Source of the DNA: Millionella massiliensis
GTDB taxonomy: Bacteria > Bacteroidota > Bacteroidia > Bacteroidales > Rikenellaceae
Assembly: GCF_900104655.1 (NCBI RefSeq)
Contig: NZ_FNWD01000002.1
Location: forward strand, 744,001-808,000
Direction of reading: 5' to 3'
DNA: 64,000 bases
This document shows, piece after piece, positions 26,855 through 35,676 of the stretch (position 1 is its first letter; every line of letters begins with the position of its first letter). The translations under genes were made by a program, and so were the position numbers. The notes beneath the pieces are model-generated. The model did no database searches. It was given only the letters and a program-made list of their open reading frames with translations, and was not told the origin of the DNA.

Positions 26855-28604
26855 GGTTCAACTCTTTTTTGATCCGTTCGATTTTCTCGCCGAGCTGTGC
26901 GTTCACCTGATCGTAGTGTGCCTTGTCGGCCAACGGTTCGCGTACACCGAAATAGAACTTGATCTTCGGTTCGGTACCGCTGGGGCGCACCGATACGATG
27001 GTCGAATCTTCGGTCACAAATTGCAGTACGTCGGACTTGGGCAGGTGATCCATCGTCTCTTTCACACCGTTCACGATCTTATACTGTTCTTTGTAGTCGC
27101 GCACTTCGACAACTTTCGAGCCGGCCAGCTCCTTGGGAGGCTGGTTGCGGAAATCGACCATCATCTGTTTGATCTCGGCCTGTCCGTCTTTGCCTTTGCG
27201 CACTACCGAAACAAGCCCTTCCTTAAAGAAGCCGTACTTCACGTAGATCTCCTTGAGCAGGTCGAGCAGCGAGCCCTTGCCGGTCGATTTGGCCCAGGCG
27301 GCACACTCGGCCACCATCGAAGCACTGGCCACGGCATCCTTGTCGCGCACGGAGTCACCAACCAGATAACCGTAACTTTCTTCGCCACCGCCGATGAACT
27401 GTTTTTTACCTTCGTTTTCACGAATCACGGCCGCAATGAATTTGAAGCCAGTGAGCACGTCGTAGCATTCCACGCCGAACGAGGCGGCAATACGGGCAAT
27501 CAGTTCGGTCGTCACGATGGTTTTGACCATGAATTCCTGGCCTTCATTGGGATGAAGTTTGCCGAGTTCTTTCCAGCGTTCGAGCAGATAATAGGTCAAC
27601 AGCGTGCCGGTCTGATTGCCGTTCAGCAGCAACATTTCACCACCCTCGGCTGCAGACTGCCGCACGGCGATTCCGATACGGTCGGCATCGGGGTCGGTGG
27701 CGATCACCAGGTCGGCTCCGGTTTCGTCGGCTTTGGCCAGGGCCAGTTTCAGCGCCGAAGGCTCTTCAGGGTTGGGCGACACCACGGTCGGGAAGTTCCC
27801 GTCGTTGACATCCTGTTCGGGCACGTGGATCACGTTTTCAAAGCCGTACCGTTTCAGCGAAGCGGGCACAAGCCGCACGCCGGTCCCGTGAATCGGGGTG
27901 TAAACGATCTTCATATCCTTTTCGGCCTTCACGGATTCGGGCGAGAGCGACAGGGCGGCGATCATATCGAGATAAGCCTTGTCGACCTCCTCGCCGACGG
28001 TGATGATCTTACCGTCGCCGCCAGAGAATTTCACCTGCGAGATGTCGGAGATTTTGTTGACCTCGTCAATGATATTGGTATCGTGCGGTGCGATCACCTG
28101 CGCCCCGTCGTTCCAGTAGGCTTTATAACCGTTGTACTCCTTGGGGTTGTGCGAAGCGGTCACCACCACTCCGCTCATGCAACCCAGGTGACGGATCGCA
28201 AAGCTCAGTTCCGGGGTCGGACGCAGCGCGTCGAACAGATATACGGTAAAACCGTTGGCTGCAAAAACATCGGCGGTGGTTTTGGCAAACAGGTCGCTGT
28301 TGTTGCGGCAGTCGTGCGCTACGGCCACTTTGATTTCCTGTCCGGGGAACGACTTTTTCAGGTAGTTGGCCAACCCCTGAGTCGCCATCCCGACAGTGTA
28401 GATATTCATTCGGTTGGTTCCGACCCCCATGATACCGCGCAAACCGCCGGTACCGAACTCCAGCGTCTGATAAAACGACTCGGTCAGTTCTTTGGGATCT
28501 TCGGCCATCATTTTGCGGACAGCCGCTTTGGTTTGCTCGTCGTATTCCCCATCGAGCCACTGCTGAGCGCGTTGGGCAACGATTTTGTCCACTTGATTTT
28601 CCAT
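26847..28604 (-). CDS. Phosphoglucomutase/phosphomannomutase (alpha-D-phosphohexomutase)
   Basis: 585 residues, cytosolic. Interconverts hexose 1- and 6-phosphates via a phosphoserine: Ser151 in TASHNPKEYNGYKAYW. The metal loop is DPDADRIG and the sugar-binding loop GGGEESYGYL. C-terminal phosphate-binding domain ends SVRPSGTEPKIKFYFGV. The length fits the long PgcA/ManB-type family typical of Bacteroidetes. First gene of an operon with the MBL-fold and SDR genes, overlapping the former by 8 bp. A TATTTTTG promoter box lies 28 bp upstream. Confidence 0.95.
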   Translation of the reverse strand: MENQVDKIVAQRAQQWLDGEYDEQTKAAVRKMMAEDPKELTESFYQTLEFGTGGLRGIMGVGTNRMNIYTVGMATQGLANYLKKSFPGQEIKVAVAHDCRNNSDLFAKTTADVFAANGFTVYLFDALRPTPELSFAIRHLGCMSGVVVTASHNPKEYNGYKAYWNDGAQVIAPHDTNIIDEVNKISDISQVKFSGGDGKIITVGEEVDKAYLDMIAALSLSPESVKAEKDMKIVYTPIHGTGVRLVPASLKRYGFENVIHVPEQDVNDGNFPTVVSPNPEEPSALKLALAKADETGADLVIATDPDADRIGIAVRQSAAEGGEMLLLNGNQTGTLLTYYLLERWKELGKLHPNEGQEFMVKTIVTTELIARIAASFGVECYDVLTGFKFIAAVIRENEGKKQFIGGGEESYGYLVGDSVRDKDAVASASMVAECAAWAKSTGKGSLLDLLKEIYVKYGFFKEGLVSVVRKGKDGQAEIKQMMVDFRNQPPKELAGSKVVEVRDYKEQYKIVNGVKETMDHLPKSDVLQFVTEDSTIVSVRPSGTEPKIKFYFGVREPLADKAHYDQVNAQLGEKIERIKKELNLA

Positions 28605-29025
28605 AGTATGCTGATGTATTTAGTTTCGACTCAAAAATACACACCTTATCTTTTACAAATTTAATACCTTTTCCCGGGATTCACAACCCCAAAAATTCAA
28701 GATCCGGACGGCCCAACAACCCCATGCCGGAGACTGATTTCTTAACCTTCTGATCTACAATACCGATCGCAATACAAGAAGATATAATTAATTGATTTTG
28801 TGAGTCTTAAAATTTTCATCAGTACCAAAAATTCATAAAAATCGCCGTAAATCTTATATTACCAAAACATTACCGCTACCCGTCCGGGACCTATAATGAA
28901 ACAATCTGAAAAAACAATCCCGAGACGTTTTTTTTATTCCAATTTATTCCACACTTTTGTACGGAAAATCAGCCCCCAAAAGGCACTTTCCAAGACCGTA
29001 AACTATCGAGAAATCTTTACATTAA
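28605..29025. other. AT-rich divergent promoter region between pgm and dnaA
   Basis: 421 bp. A TATTTTTG box on the minus strand at 28639-28632 should drive the phosphohexomutase. On the plus strand CACTTTTG at 28952-28959, one mismatch from TAnnTTTG, preceded by a T tract, is the best dnaA promoter. Searching for TTATCCACA-type DnaA boxes gave no exact match, so this is not supported as oriC. Confidence 0.55.
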
Positions 29026-30426
29026 ATGGCCTCCGGCGAGTTTTTAGAAGAGCAATGCAATGCCATTTGGCAGAATTGTCTGAATCTGATAAAAAGTCAG
29101 ACTTCGGACGATGAGTTCGTCAAATGGTTCAAACCCATGGTACCGCTGAGTTTCGATGGGGAGAATCTTCGTATCCGGGTGCCGAACCAGAGCCACGTCC
29201 AGTACATCGAGCAAAACTACATCTCGATGCTGCGACCCATCATCCGCGAAGAATTCGGTCTGAAAACCCGGCTCCACTACGCTATCCCGAATGCAGCCCC
29301 CGCCTCCCCGCAACACGCCGGGAACCAGGCCGCACTCTATAGCCAGACCGACACCTCGACCATCAAGAACCCCTTTATTATCCCCGGGATCAAGAAGGTC
29401 GCCTTCGACTCGCAACTCAATCCGGAACTGACCTTCGAAAACCATATCGAAGGCGACTGCAACCGCTTGGCCCGCTCGGCGGGGATTTCCATCAGCGTGG
29501 CACCCGGTAAAACCTCGTTCAACCCGCTGTTCATCTACGGCAACTCCGGATTGGGCAAAACCCACATCGCGCAAGCCATCGGCCTCGCCATCAAAGAGCG
29601 CGATCCTGAGTGCAAAGTACTTTACGTCAGCTCGAACCGTTTCCAGAACCAATTCCAGACGGCAGCCTGGCGCGGCGAACTGAACGACTTCATCCAATTC
29701 TACCAGATGATCGACGTACTGATCATCGACGATATTCAGGAACTGGCCGGGAAACCCGGAACCCAAAATATCTTCTTCAACATCTTCAGCCACCTGCGGA
29801 TGCTCGGCAAACAGTTGATTCTGACCTCCGACCGACCGCCCGTGGAGCTGACCGATATCGAAGAGCGACTCATCACCCGTTTCAAATGGGGCCTCTCCGC
29901 ACAGCTGACCCCTCCCGATCTGCCTACGAAGATCGAGATTCTGCGTCACAAGTGCCGGAAAATGGGACTCGAAGTCGGCGATGACGTGATCCACTTCCTC
30001 GCCCAGAACATCAAAGCCAACGTCCGGGAGATCGAAGGAGCGCTGACCTCACTTGAGGCACACTCGCGACTGCTCGGCAAACGCATCACGCTGGAGTTGA
30101 CGCGCAACGTCATGCGCGACATCGTGAAGATCGAGACCCGCGAAATCACCGTCGAATCGATCATCGACCTGACTTGCGCCACCCTTAAGATCGACAAGTC
30201 CGTTCTGCTTTCGTCCAAACGGACCCGCGAAGTGGCACAGGCCCGACAGATCGCCATGTATCTGTGCAAACAGCACACCAAGACCCCGCTGGCCGGGATC
30301 GGAGCGGCACTCGGCGGTAAAAACCACGCCACCGTACTGCACGCCTGCAAAACGATTCCGAACCTGATCGAGACCGACAAGATCATTCGCCAACAGGTTG
30401 AAGAGATCGAGCGGCAACTTCAATAA
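29026..30426 (+). CDS. dnaA: Chromosomal replication initiator DnaA
   Basis: 466 residues. Domain I about 1-80 (FVKWFKPMVPLSFDGENLRI), a short variable domain II 85-120, AAA+ domain III with Walker A GNSGLGKT at 172-179 and Walker B LIIDDIQ near 232-238, sensor motif TSDRPP, arginine-finger region EERLITRFKWGL, and domain IV with the DnaA-box-binding signature LGGKNHATVLHACKTI near 430-446. It initiates chromosome replication. A terminator follows 41 bp after the stop. Upstream is a 421-bp AT-rich region shared with the divergent phosphohexomutase operon. Confidence 0.98.
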   Translation: MASGEFLEEQCNAIWQNCLNLIKSQTSDDEFVKWFKPMVPLSFDGENLRIRVPNQSHVQYIEQNYISMLRPIIREEFGLKTRLHYAIPNAAPASPQHAGNQAALYSQTDTSTIKNPFIIPGIKKVAFDSQLNPELTFENHIEGDCNRLARSAGISISVAPGKTSFNPLFIYGNSGLGKTHIAQAIGLAIKERDPECKVLYVSSNRFQNQFQTAAWRGELNDFIQFYQMIDVLIIDDIQELAGKPGTQNIFFNIFSHLRMLGKQLILTSDRPPVELTDIEERLITRFKWGLSAQLTPPDLPTKIEILRHKCRKMGLEVGDDVIHFLAQNIKANVREIEGALTSLEAHSRLLGKRITLELTRNVMRDIVKIETREITVESIIDLTCATLKIDKSVLLSSKRTREVAQARQIAMYLCKQHTKTPLAGIGAALGGKNHATVLHACKTIPNLIETDKIIRQQVEEIERQLQ

Positions 30427-30466
30427 GACCCCGCCTGTAGAAGTCTCCCCAACACAAAAATATCCA

Positions 30467-30499
30467 GCCCGAGAGCCACACGACTCCCGGGCCTTTTTT
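30467..30499 (+). terminator. dnaA terminator
   Basis: GCCCGAGAG (30467-30475) pairs with CTCCCGGGC (30484-30492), with one internal mismatch and an 8-nt loop, then TTTTTT. Confidence 0.85.
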
Positions 30500-30504
30500 G
30501 TTTA

Positions 30505-30559
30505 GGATGCGTAGCATCCTCGAAAAGTTCTTTGGGTCCCTTTCTTACAAGAAAGGGAC
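30505..30559. repeat. Pair of perfect hairpins, candidate dispersed repeat
   Basis: GGATGC-GTA-GCATCC at 30505-30519 and GTCCCTTTCT-TACA-AGAAAGGGAC at 30536-30559, 16 bp apart, in the dnaA/GH13 convergent gap. Neither is followed by a T run, so they are not simple terminators. The layout looks like a short interspersed element but only one copy was noticed in the window. Confidence 0.5.
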
Positions 30560-30581
30560 AGTCCCCTGCCTGCACGCTCCC

Positions 30582-30620
30582 CAAAAAAACAAGAATATCC
30601 GAACGGCGAAAACCGTTCGG
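30582..30620 (-). terminator. Terminator of the pgmB-GH65-GH13 operon
   Basis: CCGAACGG (30599-30606) and CCGTTCGG (30613-30620) pair around a 6-nt loop; on the minus strand a run of seven T follows within 10 nt. Confidence 0.8.
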
Positions 30621-30685
30621 ATTATTCTCCTCCCCCAAATTCCTCTTTCATACAATCAATAAATCCCCTCCCAAGGAGAGAGAGG

Positions 30686-32017
30686 CTACTTATAATACAC
30701 AAACCATCCCCACGGCGGGAGGTAGAAATTTGCATCGCGATGCAACGTCGCCATCTCCGGCGACCCGACCTGTGCGAACACCCCTTCAAAATCCTCATCC
30801 CCGACCGAGAAATCGACATGCTCGCCCGAGAGGTTGAAAAGCCCCATCACCACGTCGTCGCCAATTTTTCGTTTCAACGTCAACACCTTATCCGACAACG
30901 AATTATCCATTGCATAGAGATCTCCCCCATCCGTTCCTCCCCACAAAGCCGGATGCGCATGTTTCAGGCTGATTAACTCTCCGTACAACGCCGTCCACTC
31001 ACCGTTCAGCCCCTGCCAATCCACACAATCCTTCTCGAAAAACAGCAGTTGACGGTTCGACCCAGCCTCCTGCCCGTTGTAAATCAACGGTACACCCGGC
31101 AGCAGGAACGTGAGCGCCGCCATTTGACGCACCGCAGCACCATAACGCTCGAATTCAGAGCCATTCCACGAATTTTCGTCATGGTTCGACGTGAAACGCA
31201 TCCGCAATGCTGCGGGAGCGTACTCCCATGCCTCGTGTGAGAGCCTGTCGCGCAACGCCGCCGCCGGCGACACTACCCGCCCCTGTGCGATGTCCACCGT
31301 CAGGTGGTGCATCTCCCAGGAGTAGGTCGCATCGAACGCCACCGTGTGGAACTCCGGCCCCTCGGCCTCGGCCAGCATGAACAGGTCGCGCGATTTTTTC
31401 GACATGAAGGCCTCCAGCTCCGGCACACAGGCGTTCCAAAACTCCAGCGGTTCGAGCATCGCCATATCGACCCGGAATCCGTCGATTCGTGTCTCACGCA
31501 GCCAGAAGAGCATCGCATCGATCATTCCCCGCCGCATCGCCGGATTGTCATAATCCAGTTGCGCCGCATCCGTCCAGTCATACGGCGTCGCGATTTCGCC
31601 CGACGCAGGATCGTGCTTGTACCAATCGGGATGCTCCACCGTCCACACCGCATCGCGCGAGGTGTGGTTCGGAACCCAATCCAGAATCACCCGCATCCCC
31701 AAACGATGAATCCGATTAATCAGCAGTTTCAACTCCTTGAACGTACCGAATTCGGGATTCACCGCACAGTAGTCGCGCACCGCATAATAGCTGCCGAGCG
31801 ACCCTTTTCTGCGCTCCTCACCGATCGGAAAGATCGGCATCATCCAGATCACATCCACCCCCAGCGCCTTCAATCGCGGCAACTGTTCCGCCACACCGGC
31901 AAAAGTTCCCTCGGGCGAAAACTGGCGGACGTTCAACTCGTAAATAACGGCCTGTGAGGCCCATTGCGGATGCCGCTTGGAGAGTTGCGGCTGACAACGA
32001 TATAACAATTGTGCCAT
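30686..32017 (-). CDS. GH13 alpha-amylase-family hydrolase, cytoplasmic
   Basis: 443 residues without signal peptide, so it acts inside the cell. Retaining GH13 enzyme: conserved region I DWVPNHTS at 113-120, nucleophile Asp184 in DGFRVDM, acid/base probably Glu217 in LAEAEGP, transition-state stabiliser Asp in TSNHDENSW. The C-terminal beta-domain is short. Probably cleaves malto-oligosaccharides or related alpha-glucosides and feeds the GH65 phosphorylase encoded one base upstream in the same operon. Small cytosolic GH13 proteins of this sort include cyclomaltodextrinase-like and trehalose-acting enzymes; the substrate is not decided by sequence. Ends at a hairpin terminator. Confidence 0.93.
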   Translation of the reverse strand: MAQLLYRCQPQLSKRHPQWASQAVIYELNVRQFSPEGTFAGVAEQLPRLKALGVDVIWMMPIFPIGEERRKGSLGSYYAVRDYCAVNPEFGTFKELKLLINRIHRLGMRVILDWVPNHTSRDAVWTVEHPDWYKHDPASGEIATPYDWTDAAQLDYDNPAMRRGMIDAMLFWLRETRIDGFRVDMAMLEPLEFWNACVPELEAFMSKKSRDLFMLAEAEGPEFHTVAFDATYSWEMHHLTVDIAQGRVVSPAAALRDRLSHEAWEYAPAALRMRFTSNHDENSWNGSEFERYGAAVRQMAALTFLLPGVPLIYNGQEAGSNRQLLFFEKDCVDWQGLNGEWTALYGELISLKHAHPALWGGTDGGDLYAMDNSLSDKVLTLKRKIGDDVVMGLFNLSGEHVDFSVGDEDFEGVFAQVGSPEMATLHRDANFYLPPWGWFVYYK

Positions 32018-32018
32018 A

Positions 32019-34346
32019 CTATGCTTCTATTTTGACATGAACGGGACGGTCATTGACCAGACATTCCACCTGGCCGATCACCACCTCGACAGCAACCCCG
32101 TTGGTCGACGCGACGCAGACCTCATCACGTCCGATCTCGAAGCGCAGAATCGCCCCGCGGTAGTGGATTTCGAAGGTCAGCGCACGCCACTGACGCGGCA
32201 AACGCGGCCGCACGTGGAGCCGTCCGTCGGCCCCGACACGCACACCGCCAAACCCTTCGATCACCGAGAGCCACGAGCCGGCCATACTGGTGATGTGCAG
32301 CCCTTCGTGTACCTCGTTGTTGTAATCGTCCAGATCGAGCCGCGCCGTACGCAGATAGAGTTCATAGGCTTTTTCGGTACGTCCCGTGAGCGATGCCAGG
32401 ATCGAATGCACGCAGGGCGAAAGCGACGATTCGTGGACGGTGCGGGGCTCGTAGAAATCGAAGTTCCGCGCGATCGTCTCGAGGTCAAACATCTCCTGGA
32501 AAAAGTAGAGCCCCTGCAACACGTCGGCCTGTTTGATGAAACAACTTCGCAGAATCCGGTCCCACGACCAGTGCTGATTGATGGGGCGCTGTTCGGCCGG
32601 AATATCCTTGGCAAGGCGTTGCTCCTTATCCATATAGCCCTCCTGCTGCAGGAAAATCGGCCCGGCCGGGGTCGACCATTCGGGCAGGAACAGTCCGTCG
32701 GCCACGCGCCGCCACCGGGCAAACTCATCCTGCCCGGCATTCAGATGCGTCACTTCGACAATACGGCGATAGTGTTCCGGATGGTGTTTAGCCACATATC
32801 CGGCCGCCAGCAGGGCGTACTGCAGACACCAGCCGGCCAGAAAATTGGTGTACCAGTTATTGTTTACGTTATTTTCGTACTCATTGGGGCCCGTCACACC
32901 CAAAATCACGTATTGATCCTTGGGTTCCGAATAGGTGGCCCGCTGGGCCCAGAAGCGCGCGATACCGATCAGTACCTCCAGACCGCCTTCGAGCAGATAG
33001 TCGCGCGTACCGGTGTAACGGCAATAGTTGTAGATCGCATAGGCGATGGCTCCGTTTCGGTGGATCTCCTCGAAGGTAATTTCCCACTCGTTGTGGCACT
33101 CTTCGCCAGTCATCGTCACCATCGGATAGAGCGCCGCCCCATCCCGGAAACCCAGTTTCGCAGCATTCTCGATTGCCTGCGGCAACTGGCGATAACGGTA
33201 CCGCAACAACTGTCGAGCCACCTCTTCGCCGCTAGTACAGAGGTAGAAGGGCAGACAATAGGCCTCCGTGTCCCAATAGGTGCTGCCGCCGTATTTTTCG
33301 CCTGTGAAGCCCTTGGGCCCCACGTTCAACCGGCTGTCGCGCCCGGTGTAGGTCTGCAAAAGCTGGAAGATACAGAACCGTATTCCCTGTTGAGCGGCAT
33401 CGTCACCGTCGATGGCCACGTCACACCCGCTCCACTTCTCCTCCCATGCGGCTTCGTGTGCCCCGAGTTCCTGTTCGAATCCTTGTGCAGCAGCCTTTTC
33501 TGCTACTGCGCAGGCTGCCTGCGTCAGCTCCTCTGCAGCGTGGTTCATCGAGGTCGCAACCCCAACAAATTTATCGATCCGCAGACTCTCGCCCGGCTGA
33601 AGCGTGCACACAAACCGTTCGGCCACCCGTTCGGCCTGCGCAAACCGTTCTCCGGCCACCGGATTTCCGGCCGCTACAACCGCAACGCGCTGTGCCCAGG
33701 ACACTTCGAATCCTGTTTTCCGGGTCCGCATCGTGAGCGTCGCACGCTCCCGATCTACGCCGCAGAGTTCCCAGAATTTCTCGTCGTAGTTGGCATCCTC
33801 GTTGCGCACATCCCCTTCGACAAAGGGGGTTGCGACCACTTCGACCGCCTCTTCCGACAACAGTTTCAACTCATAAGCGAGCGCCCCGAGTTCGGGATCG
33901 GCCATCGAGACGAAGCGCCGCACGCAAACTTCGACCCGCACGCGGTCGGACACCCGGGCAACGAAAGTGCGCGACAGAAGCCCCCGCCGCATATCGAGTT
34001 CACGGCGAAAAGCCTCGACCGGACAGACGGCCAAATCGAGTCGCTGCCCGCCGATACAAATATCGACGCCGGGCCAGAAAGCCGAATTGAGCACTTTGGC
34101 GAAATATTCGGGATAGCCGTTTTTCCACCACCCCACGCGGGTTTTATCGGGGTAGTATATGCCTCCGAGGTAGTTGCCGGGGAGGGTCTGTCCGCTGAAA
34201 TGCTCTTCGAAATTGGCCCGTCCGCCCATCGCACCGTTACCGATGCTGAACAGGCTCTCCGAAGCCATGCAGGTACGCCCGTTCCGGGGGTCGAAACCGG
34301 TTTCGACAATCTTCCAGGGGTCGATTTCCAACTTACGCTGTTCCAT
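32019..34346 (-). CDS. GH65 disaccharide phosphorylase (maltose phosphorylase-like)
   Basis: 775 residues from the ATG at 34346, which forms TAATG with the pgmB stop codon; a longer start would overlap pgmB. Cytosolic inverting phosphorylase of family GH65: N-terminal beta-sandwich with ESLFSIGNGAMGGRANFEE near 30-48, then an (alpha/alpha)6 barrel with the substrate motif GSTYWDTEAYCLPF near 354-367 and the proton donor Glu489 in GVTGPNEYENNVNNNWY. C-terminal ITSMAGSWL (about 700) and beta-strands close the protein. With pgmB it would convert maltose or a related alpha-glucobiose plus phosphate to glucose and beta-glucose 1-phosphate. Kojibiose or trehalose phosphorylase remain possible. Confidence 0.94.
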   Translation of the reverse strand: MEQRKLEIDPWKIVETGFDPRNGRTCMASESLFSIGNGAMGGRANFEEHFSGQTLPGNYLGGIYYPDKTRVGWWKNGYPEYFAKVLNSAFWPGVDICIGGQRLDLAVCPVEAFRRELDMRRGLLSRTFVARVSDRVRVEVCVRRFVSMADPELGALAYELKLLSEEAVEVVATPFVEGDVRNEDANYDEKFWELCGVDRERATLTMRTRKTGFEVSWAQRVAVVAAGNPVAGERFAQAERVAERFVCTLQPGESLRIDKFVGVATSMNHAAEELTQAACAVAEKAAAQGFEQELGAHEAAWEEKWSGCDVAIDGDDAAQQGIRFCIFQLLQTYTGRDSRLNVGPKGFTGEKYGGSTYWDTEAYCLPFYLCTSGEEVARQLLRYRYRQLPQAIENAAKLGFRDGAALYPMVTMTGEECHNEWEITFEEIHRNGAIAYAIYNYCRYTGTRDYLLEGGLEVLIGIARFWAQRATYSEPKDQYVILGVTGPNEYENNVNNNWYTNFLAGWCLQYALLAAGYVAKHHPEHYRRIVEVTHLNAGQDEFARWRRVADGLFLPEWSTPAGPIFLQQEGYMDKEQRLAKDIPAEQRPINQHWSWDRILRSCFIKQADVLQGLYFFQEMFDLETIARNFDFYEPRTVHESSLSPCVHSILASLTGRTEKAYELYLRTARLDLDDYNNEVHEGLHITSMAGSWLSVIEGFGGVRVGADGRLHVRPRLPRQWRALTFEIHYRGAILRFEIGRDEVCVASTNGVAVEVVIGQVECLVNDRPVHVKIEA

Positions 34347-35011
34347 TATCTGATCGTACAAAGTTGCGTTTTGATCTGCGACCACGATACGCCGGCGAAT
34401 CCGGGGATTACCCGGTCAGCCTGCCCCAGCCGTTCGGGACTGCCGATGCCGACGCTGTACATACCGGCAGCGCGGGCCGCTTCGATACCGGCTTCGGCAT
34501 CCTCGAAGACCACGCAGGCAGCCGGCTCGATACCGACCATCCCGGCACATCGGAGAAAGACCTCGGGATCGGGTTTGGTGCGGGTCACCATCGTGCCGTC
34601 CACCACCGCGTCAAAATATCGGTCAATCCCCAATCGCCCGAGAATCAACGCCGTATTGCGGCTGGCGGAGCCCAGTGCCGTACGAATGCCGTCGGCCCGC
34701 ACCTCATCCAGGAAGGAGAGTACACCGGGCAGAATCTCGTCCGGGGTCATCTGCGAAATATACGCGACATACCACTCATTCTTTTGAGCGGCAAGGCGTT
34801 CCTTCTCTTCGGGGGTAAAACGGTCGCTCATTCCGCCGACTTCGAGCAGAATATCGAGCGAACGCATGCGACTGACCCCCTTGAGGCGTTCGTTGTCGGT
34901 CTCCGCAAAACGGAATCCCAGCCTGTCGGCCAGCCGCCGCCAGGCAAGGTAGTGATATTTGGCCGTATCGACGATCACGCCGTCGAGGTCGAAAAGTGCA
35001 GCACGAATCAT
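34346..35011 (-). CDS. pgmB: Beta-phosphoglucomutase (HAD superfamily)
   Basis: 221-residue HAD phosphatase-fold mutase converting beta-glucose 1-phosphate to glucose 6-phosphate. Nucleophile Asp8 and acid/base Asp10 in FDLDGVIVDT; cap domain contacts KGVSRMRSL; motif II GSASRN; motif III/IV FEDAEAGIEAA. Length and motifs match PgmB. It is the first gene of the operon with the GH65 phosphorylase (stop and start overlap in TAATG) and GH13, a layout well known from maltose phosphorolysis. A promoter must lie in the 186 bp before the trxA terminator, but no clear TAnnTTTG box was seen. Confidence 0.95.
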   Translation of the reverse strand: MIRAALFDLDGVIVDTAKYHYLAWRRLADRLGFRFAETDNERLKGVSRMRSLDILLEVGGMSDRFTPEEKERLAAQKNEWYVAYISQMTPDEILPGVLSFLDEVRADGIRTALGSASRNTALILGRLGIDRYFDAVVDGTMVTRTKPDPEVFLRCAGMVGIEPAACVVFEDAEAGIEAARAAGMYSVGIGSPERLGQADRVIPGFAGVSWSQIKTQLCTIR

Positions 35012-35197
35012 AGCATGCCAGGTTATTTATCTGTCGGGAACTGCTTCACCTGCACCCCATCTTCCCCTCCCCATCCGGTGAACTTCCCACGCATTATTAT
35101 ACCGCATTCCGGACCTCCGTCCCGGCTTTCGCTGCTCCTCTTCGTCCACCACTCGCCGGCACCCGGTTCGGTCCATGAATATATTGTGTAAAAATAC

Positions 35198-35238
35198 AAA
35201 AAAGGCTCACCGATACCAAATATCCCGGCGAGCCTTTC
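35198..35238 (-). terminator. trxA terminator
   Basis: On the minus strand AAAGGCTCGCCG and CGGTGAGCCTTT form a 12-bp stem with one G-T wobble, followed by a T-rich stretch. It separates trxA from the downstream pgmB operon. Confidence 0.85.
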
Positions 35239-35266
35239 GAGAGTAATTTTACCTCCGGAGGGTCTT

Positions 35267-35581
35267 TTACAACAGTTTGTTGAGCTTTTCGGCCAGAGCA
35301 GCCTTGGTGGTGGCACCGACCTGTTTGTCTACGACCTGTCCACCCTTAACGAAGATGATCGTCGGGATGTTGCGGATCGAGAATTGTGCGGCGATTTCGT
35401 CGTTCGAATCGACATCGCATTTACCGATAACGGCCTTATCGGCGTAGTCGTTGGCCAGTTCTTCGATGATGGGCCCCACCATGCGGCACGGACCGCACCA
35501 CTCTGCCCAGAAATCGATCACTACCGGTTTGTCCGAGGCCATGATTTCGCTGAAATTGGCCGAATTGATTTCCAATGCCAT
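35267..35581 (-). CDS. trxA: Thioredoxin
   Basis: 104 residues from the ATG at 35581. An earlier in-frame start at 35644 would begin before the predicted transcription start (about 35639). Cytosolic disulfide reductase with active site WCGPC at 28-32 (Cys29, Cys32), cis-Pro loop IRNIPTIIF, and a normal thioredoxin length. It lies downstream of dnaE on the same strand with its own promoter inside the 3' end of dnaE, and ends at a hairpin terminator. Confidence 0.97.
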   Translation of the reverse strand: MALEINSANFSEIMASDKPVVIDFWAEWCGPCRMVGPIIEELANDYADKAVIGKCDVDSNDEIAAQFSIRNIPTIIFVKGGQVVDKQVGATTKAALAEKLNKLL

Positions 35582-35645
35582 AATGTTTTTGATTTTTAAT
35601 GTGTTATCTAAATAAAACGGTCTTTCGCGTTGTATGAAAAGCATA

Positions 35646-35676
35646 CAAATCTAATCAATTTATCCGGTATTTGAAA
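35646..35676 (-). promoter_or_regulatory. trxA promoter overlapping the dnaE 3' end
   Basis: Minus strand TTTC (35676-35673), 19 bp, TAGATTTG (35653-35646). The -7 box is a perfect TAnnTTTG match; the -33 box has one mismatch. The -33 element lies within the last codons of dnaE. Confidence 0.75.

Noticed and set aside
28605-29025. Origin of replication next to dnaA
   Set aside because: The region is AT-rich, but I found no exact DnaA boxes; the closest (TTATTCCACA) has an insertion. Location beside dnaA is not enough in Bacteroidetes.
28896-29114. Small open frame overlapping the dnaA promoter and start
   Set aside because: It covers the likely promoter box and the first codons of dnaA, and the translation has no recognisable features.
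35050-35110. TATAAT upstream of pgmB as a sigma-70-like promoter
   Set aside because: Bacteroidetes primary sigma factors use TAnnTTTG; a lone TATAAT in this setting is likely chance.
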